Assembly (NCBI RefSeq): GCF_027943255.1
Contig: NC_072893.1
Span: 122,945,784 to 123,009,783, forward strand
Direction of reading: 5' to 3'
DNA from: Anastrepha obliqua
Lineage: Eukaryota; Arthropoda; Insecta; Diptera; Tephritidae
Length of the DNA stretch: 64,000 nucleotides
The position numbers and the translations under genes are program-made. Below, in pieces: positions 45,037 to 55,886 of this stretch (positions within the stretch are counted from its first letter, which is position 1; every line of letters begins with the position of its first letter). The notes under the pieces were generated by a model. The model ran no database searches and was not told the origin of the DNA. It saw only the letters and a list, made by a program, of their open reading frames with translations.

Positions 45037-45067
45037 ACCCGTCCTAATAAAAGTGTGTTAAAAAGGA

Positions 45068-45224
45068 GTGCACACGACTTATCTTATGTTTTTGTTATTT
45101 CTTAAATTATATAAATAAAGAATTTAGAAATCGAAAAATATTGTTTCAAATTGCCTTTATTTTAGCAGTGTTTTTTATACAAAGTTTTAACTAAGGTTTG
45201 TCCGAGTTCTTTATTGAGCCACTG
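45068..45224. repeat. Right IR/DR arm, outer piece
   Basis: Begins GTGCACACGACTTATCTTAT and runs to CACTG before TA. It pairs with the outer part of the left arm. Confidence 0.85.
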
Positions 45225-45236
45225 TATATACATACC

Positions 45237-45830
45237 CCATGATCAAAAAGTACGGGGAAGGTAATGTTGACTGTGTTCTTCGATTGCTAAGGCGTAGTGC
45301 ACCATTAGTACCTTCTATCGGGCCAGACAGTCAACAAAGACTATTTTTTATCCGTTTTAAAGCGTTTGAGAGATGCTGTACGTCGCAAACGGCCGGAAAA
45401 GTGGGCAAACAATTCTTGGGTTTTGCATGAATATAACGCGCCATCGCATCGAGCCCAAATTGTGCTGGATTATTTGACCAAACACCAAGTAAATACCTTC
45501 GTGCAAGCACCGCATTCACCTAATATGGCCCCGTGGGACTTCTTTTTGTTTCCCAAGTTGAAGTTACCACTTTGTGGAAGGAGATTTCAGTCGATAGAGG
45601 AGATCAAAGAGAATGCGACGAAGGAGCTGAAGGCCATCCCTTCGTCGGCCTACCAGGGGTGCATGGAGGGCTGGGTTAAACGTTGGCACTTGTGTGTTGC
45701 TTTAGACGGGTCATATTTTGTAGGAGATGTTTTGTTTTATTTAAACATTATAAACATATTAAATTTCTCTTTTTTGTTAATTTTCAAACGATCCACTTTA
45801 TTAATCAGCAATGTTTTCAACATATAAATG
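45237..45830 (+). mobile_element. Mariner relic next to the Tc1 end
   Basis: Begins CCCCATGATCAAAAAGTACG, a typical mariner end with internal GATCAAAAAGTA. The N-terminus is deleted. From 45366 a 153-codon frame reads AVRRKRPEKWANNSWVLHEY, where the usual HDNAP Asp has become Glu-Tyr, then QAPHSPNMAPWDFFLFPKLK (third Asp) and ENATKELKAIPSSAYQGCME, GWVKRWHLCVALDGSYFVGD. No right end was identified. Confidence 0.75.
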
Positions 45831-46248
45831 CCTTCATGATTATTAGTACTGTTCTACTACTACATGCAGTTATGCAACTAAATACTTTTTTCATAGTTTA
45901 GCTTAGTAAAACGCTGAGTATGTTTTTAATACATATTAAAATGTACTTATACATAGTTATTGTACGCTTAACAACACATTCGAGTGTCCTTTCATTTTTT
46001 TAGGTAAAGAAGCTCAAAAAGTAGAAAGTAAAGCTTCAGTTGTAGGAAAGGTGGGTAGGGTATTAGGAGAATACGTGGGAAAAGATTTATAAATCAAGCG
46101 AAAATTTAAAAATTAGTGCAGAGAGGAGTGAGGATATGGAGGAAAAAATCAAAGCAAGTTAGTTAAGAAATATTAAGGGCTGAAAAAAAAATTGTGGAAT
46201 TTGATAAATGAAAAATGAAATGAAAAATGTAACCAATATAAATTTTAA
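45831..46248. other. No gene recognised
   Basis: AT-rich spacer, ending in the TTAA at 46245-46248 that borders the next element. Confidence 0.35.
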
Positions 46249-47170
46249 GGGGGAACACCACTGTGATTTTTCAAAAAAATCGATTTTTTTTTTGCTTTTT
46301 CTTAACACGTTTGCGGACGTGAATGCTACAGCATTCAATTTTTAAAGCCAAGTTTTGTTAATTTAATTTCATGTAACTCTACGTTTTTGTAATTAATATA
46401 CATTTCAAAGTAATGACCACTTGATTCATTAAGTACTTTCATATAACAGTTAAAATGCGATGTTCTGACTACTCTTATAATATATGTACTCGTATAATCA
46501 GATTTTGGATATTACAACTAGTTTCAAAAATAATTGCCTGTCTATTTTTGCAGCTCCCTGAAATTTTTAGTGTCCGCGAACGTGTTAAAGTAGATATATT
46601 CAAAAATATGTAAAAAAAATGTTAACTTAAAATCTCGAAGTTATACCCAATACAACAAGTGCAGGTAGTGAGTTACAACGGCCAATGAGAACTTTAACCG
46701 CGTTTTTCTCAAAACGACTTTACTGAACACGGTGGCCTCGATCTCTCGAAGAACCGATTGATTTTTTTTTTTTAATTTTTGTACATGTATTGGCAACAGT
46801 CGTACATAGCCGTTTTTAATAATTCCAAAAAATTATATTTTTTCAAGTCTTTCGAAAACAAAAAAAAAAGGGTAAAAGCACAAACTCTTTTTTCAAACCT
46901 GCATCATTTTCTCAAAACAAAAAAAAAAAATAAAAAATAAAAAAAAACCACCACGTACGATAGCCATTGATTTATAGAGTAAGAACTCTTCATTTTTTGC
47001 TTTCAGAAGATTTTTCACCGCTGCATCGTGGCCACACATATTTGTGTCAGTATAGTTGAATATATGTTAAATAAATTATAATTTATCCGATCCTCAAATA
47101 AGCATCCCTACTTTAAAAAAAAAATCATGAAAATCATTTAATTTTCACGCGTTCACAGTGGTGTTCCCCC
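46249..47170. mobile_element. TTAA-flanked element with perfect 18-bp ends
   Basis: TTAA at 46245-46248 and 47171-47174. The ends are GGGGGAACACCACTGTGA and its exact reverse complement. The 922-bp interior is non-coding and has long T and A runs plus CGCGTTTTTCTCAAAACGAC, a phrase shared with the other TTAA-flanked copies. TTAA duplication points to piggyBac-type transposition; there is no transposase to confirm it. Confidence 0.7.
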
Positions 47171-47174
47171 TTAA

Positions 47175-48248
47175 GTGAATAATTTGTCATTAATTTTGTT
47201 GTATCATAGTTTATTCTTTGTTTTTAATTTCCCAAGCTTAATAATCTTTGTGTTCTTCGTCATTTCCACCATCAGGCTTTCTATTATTTGTATAATACAT
47301 TTTTCTTTTGCTTACTCCACCGCATTTCATTTAAATACCAACTACGAAATACCATCAATAAATCCAAATTCTTTTTTTTTTTTGTTATATATTTTTTTGG
47401 TTTTTCTTTATTGTATGTAGCTTTTTCACTTATCCTCGAATACAATTATTTATTTTATTTCATTGAATTTCAACAACTCAAAAAGTAATAATGCCGTTTC
47501 ACAAGATTTTGTATGTCTGTATGTTATACACGTCACAATATATGTAGTATATATATGCTATGTAGGTATATACATATATCTGTATATATAACTAATGCGT
47601 CTCTTCTTATGCAGGTGAAATTTTCGGTATTGGTAATGCACTTATTTAGAAGATTTTAATTTAAAAGTTTCTTTTTTTTATTTTAAAGTAAATTAATATC
47701 ATACTTTTTAATTGAGCTGTAGCTCGAAAAAAATTTCATTAAAACAAATTCACGTTGTTTACATTTCGTAAATCGGGCATTTTCTCAGCTGTTGTTTTGC
47801 TAGTTGCTTCTAATCGTTTTGTGTTTAATTATAAATTTTATACAGTTGTTGTTGCTCCCACGCACGCTTTACGCTTAAAAGTAATAATAATTAAGTTAAA
47901 ATTAAAAGCGTTTCAAGTTATCTAGTTTTCTTTTTGTTGTTGAAAGTTATTTCTCTGCTGTTTGGGGTTGCTTGAAATGGGTAATTTTTTGTTTGTTGTT
48001 GTTGATCGTGAATAGCAATAAATATTGGATTGCATAACTATTTTTATTTTCTTTCCATTTGTTCATCATTTACTAAATTTGCTGTTTTGCTATTTTCTTT
48101 TGGGTTGTGTGTTTGTTCTTCAATAAAACTATTTCGCGATTTAGGTTTAGTTTTTGGTTGTTTCCACATTTTTACTTCAACTTCTCCTCTCCACTTGCCT
48201 ACTCAACTTCAGATCATCCCTACTGCTTCTGCACAACACTGCCCATTT
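47175..48248. other. No gene; 3' flank of citrate synthase
   Basis: AT-rich. It should contain the citrate synthase 3' UTR. A minus-strand AATAAA (TTTATT at 48043-48048) lies about 200 bp after the stop and is a plausible polyadenylation signal. Confidence 0.4.
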
Positions 48249-48620
48249 TTACTTCTGTACCATTTTCATCAACATATCGGTCGACAAGGATTTCGGTCTC
48301 TCGATGGGCAGACCCAACGCACGATCCCAGATCAATGAAGCCAACACGCCGAGTGCGCGTGAAACGCCGAACAACACGGTGTAGTAGTTCATCTCCTTCA
48401 TGCCGTAGTATTGGAGCAGCACACCAGAGTGAGCATCCACATTGGGCCAGGGGTTCTTGACTTTGCCGGTTTCGGTTAGGATTGGTGGCACGATCTTGTA
48501 GATCTTCGACACCAGTTGGAAGAGATCATCGTCGGGCAGGTGCTTGAGGGCGAACTCACGTTGGCAGGTGTAGCGTGGATCAGTTTTGCGGAGCACAGCA
48601 TGACCGTAGCCGGGCACAAC
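48249..48620 (-). CDS. kdn: Citrate synthase last exon
   Basis: Acceptor TTTTTAG precedes GTTGTGCCCGGCTACGG; 123 codons plus stop. Carries the catalytic Asp (NVDAHSGV) and ends LMKMVQK. Confidence 0.95.
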   Translation of the reverse strand, partial: VVPGYGHAVLRKTDPRYTCQREFALKHLPDDDLFQLVSKIYKIVPPILTETGKVKNPWPNVDAHSGVLLQYYGMKEMNYYTVLFGVSRALGVLASLIWDRALGLPIERPKSLSTDMLMKMVQK

Positions 48621-51600
48621 CTAAAAATAAAAGTAAATTACGAAAATAGTAAATATGAGCATAATTTCCAAGTTTCCTGTTAATTTCCTTACCTGTCCTG
48701 ATTTCAAGGTCTTCCAGACGTAGTCCTTCAATTGATCCTCTGATGGGTTGGCGCCCAATTCCTTTTGCAATTTGCGCAGCCACACCAACACTTCCTGATT
48801 GGCCAAACCGTGCAATGGACCAGCCAAACCATTCATGCCGGCGGCGAACGACAGGTAGGGATCGCTCAATGCGGAGCCAACCAAGTGCACAGTGTGTGCA
48901 GAAACATTGCCACCCTCGTGATCACTGTGAATGGTCAGGTAGAGACGCATCAACTCGGTGAATTTGGGGTTGTCATAGCCCAACATCTTGACGAAGTTGG
49001 CCGACCAATCTTGGCTGGAGTCAACCGACTTGGAGCCTTTGCCTCCACGGTAAGTATTGCAGTAGATGGTCGCGGCGACGACGGGCAGTTTGGCAATCAA
49101 GTCCATGCTGTCCTCGTACACATATTCCCAGTACTTGCTCTTGTGAACTCCCTACAGCGAAACACATCGGAAAGATGTGAGCTCATACACATGTACATAT
49201 GTCTACAAAAACAAAAATACTTATGCAACTCATGTAAACTCTTCTTACCTCTGAGTAAGCCTTGGCGTATTTGCTGTCATGATTCAGTGCGGTGACGGCG
49301 CACGCTAATTGCGACATTGGATGCAAAGTGGTGGGCATGTTGTTCAACATGGTGACAACGTGTTGTGGCAGTGCAGCGCGTTCGGCCCATTCCTTGGACA
49401 GTTGTTTCACTTGTCCTTTGGTTGGCACTTCGCCAGTAAGCAACAACCAGAAGAGACCTTCAGGTAATGGTTCATCACCGCCGTCGGCCTTGGGCAGTAC
49501 CTTTTGGCATTCGGGAATGGAGAGACCACGGAAACGGATACCTTCATCGGCGTCCAATACAGAGGTTTCGCAAACGAGACCCTTGATGCCACGCATACCA
49601 CCATACATCTGAGGGAATGAGGGAATAGAAAAGGTAAACATTGAAAATTGATTGAGAGTCTACGAATTTTTGCTAGTATTACAAAAACTAATGGATGGTT
49701 CGATTGCAATATGAAGTACATATAGTAAATGGCGATATATAAAATTTACGAAATACGAGAGGATATAGTAATTATGGTAATTATAATATGGTAATGCTTT
49801 AAGAAGTTGAAATATTAGTCTGGGGAAAAAGAAATCCATTATTTTTACGTAAAATTTTTCTGCAGCTGGTTTAATAATGTTTTATGGTCGATTTTTGGCT
49901 CCTGGGCGAAAGAATTGTTTTAATGTGAAATGTCACCTTGACAACGAGCATAAACTTTCAAATGTTTGATCGATAGTTTACGAGATAGCGATCACTACAG
50001 CCATCTACCGGGAAAATAATGGATTTCTTTTTCTAAATTACAGCTTCAAATTTTATTGTTTGTTGATATTTCAATAGCCAATTTTTTCAGATATTCACAT
50101 TTTCCAAGCGTCTTTGTGAAGAATGCGTTTTCATCTGATAAAATTGAAGAAATAAAAAGAAAAAAGTGTAAAGCAGTTTATTTAAATAAGAACCTTATCA
50201 GATCCGAGATCAAAACATTTACGTTCATAAGGGTGGATAACTCCCTGCATAAAAAGTAATTCTACGGAAATAGAAAATTTATTATATACAATAATATTTT
50301 AAAACTTCTGCCAAAATATTTTGGAATGAAATTAAGATTTAAGTTGGACCGATTGCGTTGATATAATTTTTTAAAAATTCCAAAACAGCTTTTCACGCTT
50401 AAACTCTACTGAAATGAGTTTAAGAAATATATTCCAAAATTTATTTTAGTTATAAAACACACGATTTCTTGAGGTATTTTAAATCTGTCCAGCTCACATA
50501 AATCTTAATATTTTTTCGAAATCTCTCGAAAGAAAGGATCCAAACATCATGCGAACTGTGTGCCACTTGTATGCCAACTACGAATTCAAGGGGCAGAAGG
50601 GTTCTAGACATGGCGGCTAGGCTCAGACTTACGATAATGAGCACAGTAGCAGTAACCACATTTAGAAGACCCGGTTGCGAAGAAACAGCACCGAATATCA
50701 CGCTCGTATCTGATCGCAATGCTGGACTAGTAAAGTGGACATGGAAGGTCCTTGAAGGCTTCACAGGCAGCGACCAACAATATATTTTTTTCAGAGTAGA
50801 ACATAAGGGAATATCTGGTGCGAACATTAAGAAAATTGGTATCCGTAAGTGGAATGTATCAAAACTCAACCGCGAAGTGCTAATAGCGACCGTTGATGCA
50901 CATTCTCACGTAGACACAACCCTTAAAGCGGTTCTGAGTGTCAAATAAACGCCTCCACTATTCATCAGTGAGAAACTCCAGTCAGTTGTGAGCAAACTGC
51001 AAAACAACAAGGCACCAAGCCTGGATGGAGTACCCGCAGATCGCAAAAATACGACCACAAGTCTTGCTAGACTTGTCTGGTACGCCTGTCTAAAGAGCGG
51101 CATTTTTCCAGAAATCTGGAAAAAGTAACAGCTTCTGCTAATACGCATGCAACCCGAACCTGCCATCAGCATAGCGGGTTTATGCATGCACGATAAAGCA
51201 GGAAAGTTCCTTGAAAGACTGTTCAAGCCGGGACTGGCTGCAGCCATAGATAACGTCCGAGGACTATTAGCAAGACAGGCGTGCTACGGAGAGCAATATT
51301 CGCGACGCGGTTAGTCTACCATAAGGGCAATCCAAACTGTCATAAACAGCGTAGGAGCAGCACAACAGAGCAGTACACAATCCAGAAGTATAGTCCTCCT
51401 TGCCACCTTATATGTAAGAAACGCTTGCAATAGCGTAAGATGGGCGTACATATTTGCCGCCTTAGAGCTAAGGTTCAAAACTGCGATATATATACCTACA
51501 GCGCATAATGAGAAAGTACTTGCGAGACAGCAAGCTCGTCTACCAAACCCCTGAGAGTTCTGTATAAACGTCACATGCGGAGCGGCACAAGTATGAATTC

Positions 51601-54600
51601 TTGGTGCCGACTTGTAGAACATCAGCTACGACGCGATGCACCTTTCTAAGCGGATACGCGGATGATATCGCCGCAATCAGCACAGCTTGAAACCTTGAAG
51701 AAGCTCGTTGAAGTACGTCTAAATATAGTTCCTTTGTGTTTAGGATTCCATACTCGTACATAGGTATGTACGTATACAGATGGTGGACCAGTTTTCTTAT
51801 GCATATGAAATATTTCGTGACTTTTTTCATTTAGCTCTTGACCCTTTGACCTTAGCGCGTTACGCTAAAAGCTCATTTCATTTCAATGCGGTACTTCTGA
51901 TACGTTCAAGTCGATATGTGCAATTTATTTACTACATATGTATGTATGCATATAATGTTATATATTCAAAGGCACTCGACTAGACCACACCCACGTTGCT
52001 TTTCCTTAAAGCAGCAACATTTGCGTGACGAATTGGCATGATCTTTACTCAAATGGTTTGATGCATTCTTTTGCTGTTTTTTATTCAACTTGAAAGCATT
52101 TTATTTATAGTTTTTCTAAACTGTTTTTATACAAGAGGTGACTCTCTTCTACACATACATGCCATATATTACATAATACGGTATGTATGTGTGTGTGCGT
52201 ATGTGCATATATCGGCATTTAAATGGCCAAATGCCAGCATATAAATAATATGTAATTTTTGTATTTGCATAGCATTTTGTGGCTACTAATTCGTAAGACA
52301 TGCAACCAGGTATATATTTATTTTTGATTGCATAACAGATTTCTTCGTGGTATAGAGATTTTTTCATATCTCACATTTTTGTGGGCAATACTTAGTTATG
52401 CAGCTATGCAGTTACTATGCGACTAGTTGGACTCACGACGGGCCACTTCACATGGAAAAAGTAGGCATCTCAGACAGTGCACTTTGCCCAGCACGTAGAG
52501 AGGAGGAGCCACTCTCTGTGACGGCGGACCACTTTCTGTGCGTTTGCCCGGCCTACGCTCGAATCAGGCTTGAGTTCTTTGGCACTGATGTGTTAAGAAG
52601 CGACCACCTTCGCTCCTTGGCACTGCAAGATCTACTCAGATTTCTTCGGAGGTCTGGTGGATTTAAAAAAAATTAAAAAGGGAACCCGTTGTGCATGCAT
52701 AGTGCAAAAGTTTACCAGCTAAAATCTACTTTGCCTTAAACAAAAGATTATTTTTACTATCAGCAAAAGGAATATGGCGAAGTTTATGATATTTTTTTGT
52801 TGCATCATAAATATATAATTATTTATGAGGCAGTAGCAGTTTTATGATTATAAATAAACGTTTACCATTTTATGTGCGCAATTATCGAAAAATGAACTGT
52901 CATTATCAGCAGAAAATTTAATGCAGCCAATATAATTTTGATGAAATCACATTGGTATACATATTCACATTTAAAAACATTAAAACCACGAAGTAGAAAA
53001 TGTTATTCAATTTAGTTTTTGTATTTAATTTAATTTTTTATTTCAATACATTTTTTATTTAATTTAAGTTTTTATTTCAATAAATTTCTATTTAATTTAA
53101 TTTTTCATTTCAATAAATTTTAATTTAATTTAATTTTTTTTTTTATAATTATTATTTCATTAATTTTTTTTATTTAATTTAAATTTAAATTTAATTTAAT
53201 TTCTTATTTAATTTCATTTTTTTTAATTTAATTTTGTATTTATTAAACTTTTTTATTTAATATAATTATTTATTTGTTATCACATAACATTTTTTATTTC
53301 ATTACATTTTCTTATTTAACTTAGTTTTTTATTCCATTCAACTTTTGATCTAATTTAATTTTTCATTTCATTAAAATTCTATTTAATTCAATTTTTTTAT
53401 TTCAATACGTTTTTTATTTAATTTAGTTTCTTATTTCATAAATTTTTTGATAAATTTAATTTTTTATTTCATTAAATTTTTTATTTAATTTAATTTCTTA
53501 TTTCATAAATTTTTTATTAAATTTAATTTTTTATTTCATTAAATGTTTTATTTAATTTAATTTTTTTATTTCTTAAAATACTTTTTTCCCTAAATTTGTT
53601 TATTTAATTTAATTTTTTATATCATTAAATTGTTTTATTTAATTTAATTTCTTATTTAATTTCATTTTTTATTTCATTAAATTTTTTATTTCATTAAATT
53701 TTTTATTTCATGAAATTTTTTATTTCAATAAATTTTTTGTTTCATTAAATTTTTTATTTAATTTAATTTTTCTTTTTATTATATTTTTTATTTAATTTAA
53801 GTTTTTATTTAATTTAATTTTGCATTTCATTACATTTTTTATTAATTAAATTTTTTATTTCATTAAATTTTGTATTTTATTATATTTTTTATTTCATTAT
53901 ATTCAATTTACGTTTTTATTCCATTAAATGTTTTATTAAATTTGATTTTTTCAATTCGTAAAACTCTTTTTTCATTAATTTTTTTATTTAATTTAATTTT
54001 TTATTTCATTTCATTTCATTTTTCATTTCATTAAATTTCTATATTATTTAACTTTTGATTTCATTAAATTTCTATTTTATTTAACTTTTTATTTCATTGC
54101 ATTTTTTATTTAATCTTATTTTTTATTTCATTACATTTTTTATTTAATTTTGTTTTTGTATTTAATAAAATTTTTTATTTGAGTACATTTTGTATTTAAT
54201 CAAATTTTTTTTTAATTTAAATTTTTATTTAACTTAATTTTTCATTTCATTGCATTTTTTATTTAATTTATTTTTTTTTCATTAAATTTTTTGTTTCATA
54301 AAATTTTTTATTCAATTTAATTTTTTACTTAATTCAATTTTTTATTTAATCATTTCAATACATTTTTTATTTAATTCAATTTTTTATTTAATTTAATGTT
54401 TTATTTCATAAAACCTTTTATTTAATTTAATTTTTCATTTAATTTATTTTTTAATTTCATGAAATTTTTTATTTAATTTAATTTTTACATAATTCATATT
54501 TGTCCAATTTCCCTATAGCGCCATCCGATTTATGTATTTTTTATATCCTCTCGCCCACGTAAATTTCTCTCTTCTTTCTCACTTACCATATCGATGGTGG

Positions 54601-54736
54601 TTTCACCCATTTTGGTGGCACCATATTGCTTCCTGAAATTCTTTACACGCTCCTGTTCAGCTGGAATTTTAGCAGCGAGCACATCCCGCAAGCTCGAATC
54701 GGCCGAGATGAAGCGAACCAGAAGGCCATTCAATTT
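48249..54736 (-). CDS. kdn: Citrate synthase, mitochondrial (first coding exon not found)
   Basis: Four exons join in phase: 54736-54587, 49608-49249, 49151-48693 and 48620-48249, giving 446 residues and a stop. All introns are GT-AG. It catalyses condensation of acetyl-CoA and oxaloacetate in the mitochondrial matrix, the first step of the TCA cycle. The active-site residues are all visible: His in [14 protein letters not shown], His in [10 protein letters not shown] and Asp in [11 protein letters not shown], plus the substrate-binding Arg in LFGVSRALG. Other family blocks are [22 protein letters not shown] and [12 protein letters not shown]. The family is about 465 residues, so only some 15-20 N-terminal residues, carrying the start and most of the leader, are missing. 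The preceding exon must end in phase 0. No sign of damage. Confidence 0.97.
48693..49151 (-). CDS. kdn: Citrate synthase exon with catalytic histidines
   Basis: 153 codons, [18 protein letters not shown] ... TLKSGQ, between a CTGTAG acceptor and a GTAAGG donor. Holds both catalytic His motifs. Confidence 0.96.
49249..49608 (-). CDS. kdn: Citrate synthase exon MYGGMRG...AYSE
   Basis: 120 codons between a CCCTCAG acceptor and a GTAAGA donor, phase 0 at both ends. The first codon is the Met of MYGGMRG. Confidence 0.96.
49817..50041. mobile_element. Short inverted-repeat element (MITE-like) in intron
   Basis: GAAAAAGAAATCCATTATTT at 49825 is repeated in inverted orientation at 50013-50033. The outer ends TTAG and CTAA also pair, apart from a few extra bases (TCTGGGG) at the left. 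About 225 bp, non-coding. It resembles mariner-derived MITEs. Confidence 0.55.
50570..51760 (+). mobile_element. R1-like LINE fragment (endonuclease and RT)
   Basis: The frame from 50571 shows [20 protein letters not shown] and [20 protein letters not shown], the end of the apurinic-type endonuclease (SDHQYI block). It continues through [29 protein letters not shown] and, with stops, RT sequence to about 51660 (ILGADL-NISYDA). It lies antisense within the citrate synthase intron. Heavily mutated. Confidence 0.7.
52385..52674 (+). mobile_element. LINE 3' coding end
   Basis: The frame from 52398 gives [20 protein letters not shown] then [20 protein letters not shown] and [18 protein letters not shown], stop. 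The Cys-Cys-His-Cys arrangement is the usual terminal knuckle of RNase-H-bearing LINEs. Nothing else of the element remains. Confidence 0.75.
53000..54495. repeat. 1.5-kb AT-only minisatellite (TTTAATTTAATTTTTTATTTCA)
   Basis: Degenerate repetition of ATTTAATTTAATTTTTTA and TTTCATTAAATTTTTTAT words over the entire stretch, with unit length roughly 15-35 bp. It sits immediately 3' (in plus coordinates, left) of the 54587 donor. No coding capacity. Confidence 0.85.
54587..54736 (-). CDS. kdn: Citrate synthase exon KLNGLL...TTIDM
   Basis: 50 codons: [18 protein letters not shown], then [19 protein letters not shown] and TTIDM. Acceptor TTTTTACAG, donor GTAAGT. It covers the end of the leader and the start of the mature protein. 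Confidence 0.92.
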
Positions 54737-55886
54737 CTGTAAAAACAAAAATAAATAATAATTACAAACTATTGCACTCACAAAAATTAGCACGTAAATA
54801 TCCACAAGTTACTATTAATACCCCGTTTTTCACTATGCAACAAGACCAACAAAAAAAGCAACTGGGAAAATAATCAAATTACATAAATCGTTTTTTACTT
54901 TGCTTGCTTCAACATATTTTACAAGCTATCAGTGAGAAGTAGCTAATCGCTTCGATTTGCTTAATATATATATGTATATGTACATACATACTATATGTAC
55001 ATAATTTCAAGGGTCAAGCCATCGAGCAAATTGTTGGCTTACGCAGTGCGATTAACGTTATCGCTCTTGCAGTGCAGCATCTTAGGGGAATGACAAAATC
55101 AACACTCAGGCGCTATTGCATTACGTGATTGTCATTGAATTGTAGCCAACGTAGTTGCCTCCAACTACATCCCCTACCGCGCCTGCCCTGCCCAGCCGTC
55201 TTGACGGTTTTAGCGCCATAGTAAGCGTCAAAAAACACGTCTAGCGACCATAAAATTGTACATCTGATAAGCCGCTAGCAGCTCGGTGATAATGGAAAAT
55301 ATTTAAGCGCAAAATGAGTTGGACGGACTAGATGGGATGATTACCTGCATGATTTCATATATACTTTATATGTATGTATATGGATGTGTAAGTAATTGTT
55401 TTTTTTTTCAGAATTTAATGACGTTGTGTGTGTTCAAGAACATTCCGTGCGACAAATTCAATGTCAATAATTGCACATTACTGATTGCGAAAACAAAAAC
55501 CAAAAAGAAACAAAAAAAAACATTTTGAATTGCAAATTGAGCTCGCATGATTAATTGCGAATTATAGGCGAGCAAAAAAGTCCACAAATTTGAAAATGGG
55601 AATTAATTTTATTACGTTTTTAATAACTTAGACCAGAACAATGATAGAGAAGGCATAATTATAGTACACACACACATAGAAAGAATGTAAGTGTGCGCAA
55701 TTTGTGTAGGGTTCAAAATAAAGATAATTATTAAAGAAAAAAATATAGGACCACATTTGTACATACATACATACATACATATGGAAGTTGTGTTTCAATA
55801 AAGTCGTTATGCCGTTTATAGCAGATGGTGAGACGGAGAATGCATTTTTTATGCCTACCTCGAAAAAGTCGTCTTAATCTGTAAGA
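54737..55886. other. Citrate synthase 5' intron or flank; nothing recognised
   Basis: By orientation this is intron upstream of the first exon found. AT-rich, with TATATG words at 54965-55000 and CATA at 55760-55785. I looked for a short exon encoding a basic mitochondrial leader ending in phase 0 and found no convincing one. Confidence 0.4.

Larger units (their letters stand above)
44393..45067. repeat. Duplicated repeat blocks with (TACA)n core
   Basis: Two blocks occur twice. GATTCCGTTACA-(TACA)-CTAATAAAAGTGTGTTAAAAA lies at 44410-44493 and 44955-45065. ATCAATCCTGGCAATCC / AATAAGGATAATGGAAAATT lies at 44508-44545 and 44860-44900. A conserved block with a central ATAC-type microsatellite resembles short Helitron-derived (DINE-like) repeats of flies, but I could not see diagnostic ends. 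Confidence 0.55.
42194..45224 (-). mobile_element. Tc1-like element with IR/DR ends, split by ~1.46-kb insertion
   Basis: TA duplications at 42192-42193 and 45225-45226. Left inverted repeat 42194-42414; the right one is in two pieces, 43553-43608 and 45068-45224, separated by foreign sequence. Each arm contains two copies of AAAGAACTCGGACA: outer at 42206 and 45199, inner at 42401 and 43553. This is the IR/DR arrangement known from Sleeping Beauty-type Tc1 elements. Without the insertion the element would be about 1.57 kb, a normal Tc1 length. The insert holds the palindrome, a mariner fragment and a microsatellite-bearing repeat. Confidence 0.85.
49609..54586 (-). other. Large citrate synthase intron filled with repeats
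   Basis: A 4978-bp intron. The gene's other two complete introns are 97 and 72 bp, so the excess is transposon and low-complexity sequence, listed separately below. 51780-52380 between the LINE pieces has TATG words and nothing recognised. 52680-53000 is AT-rich spacer. Confidence 0.85.

Noticed and set aside
48765..49295. 176-codon plus-strand open frame antisense to citrate synthase
   Set aside because: Mirror of strongly coding exon sequence on the minus strand; no independent features.
52149..52367. Short minus-strand frame in the citrate synthase intron as an extra exon
   Set aside because: The flanking exons (TTIDM and MYGGMRG) join in phase and match the continuous family sequence, so no extra exon is needed.
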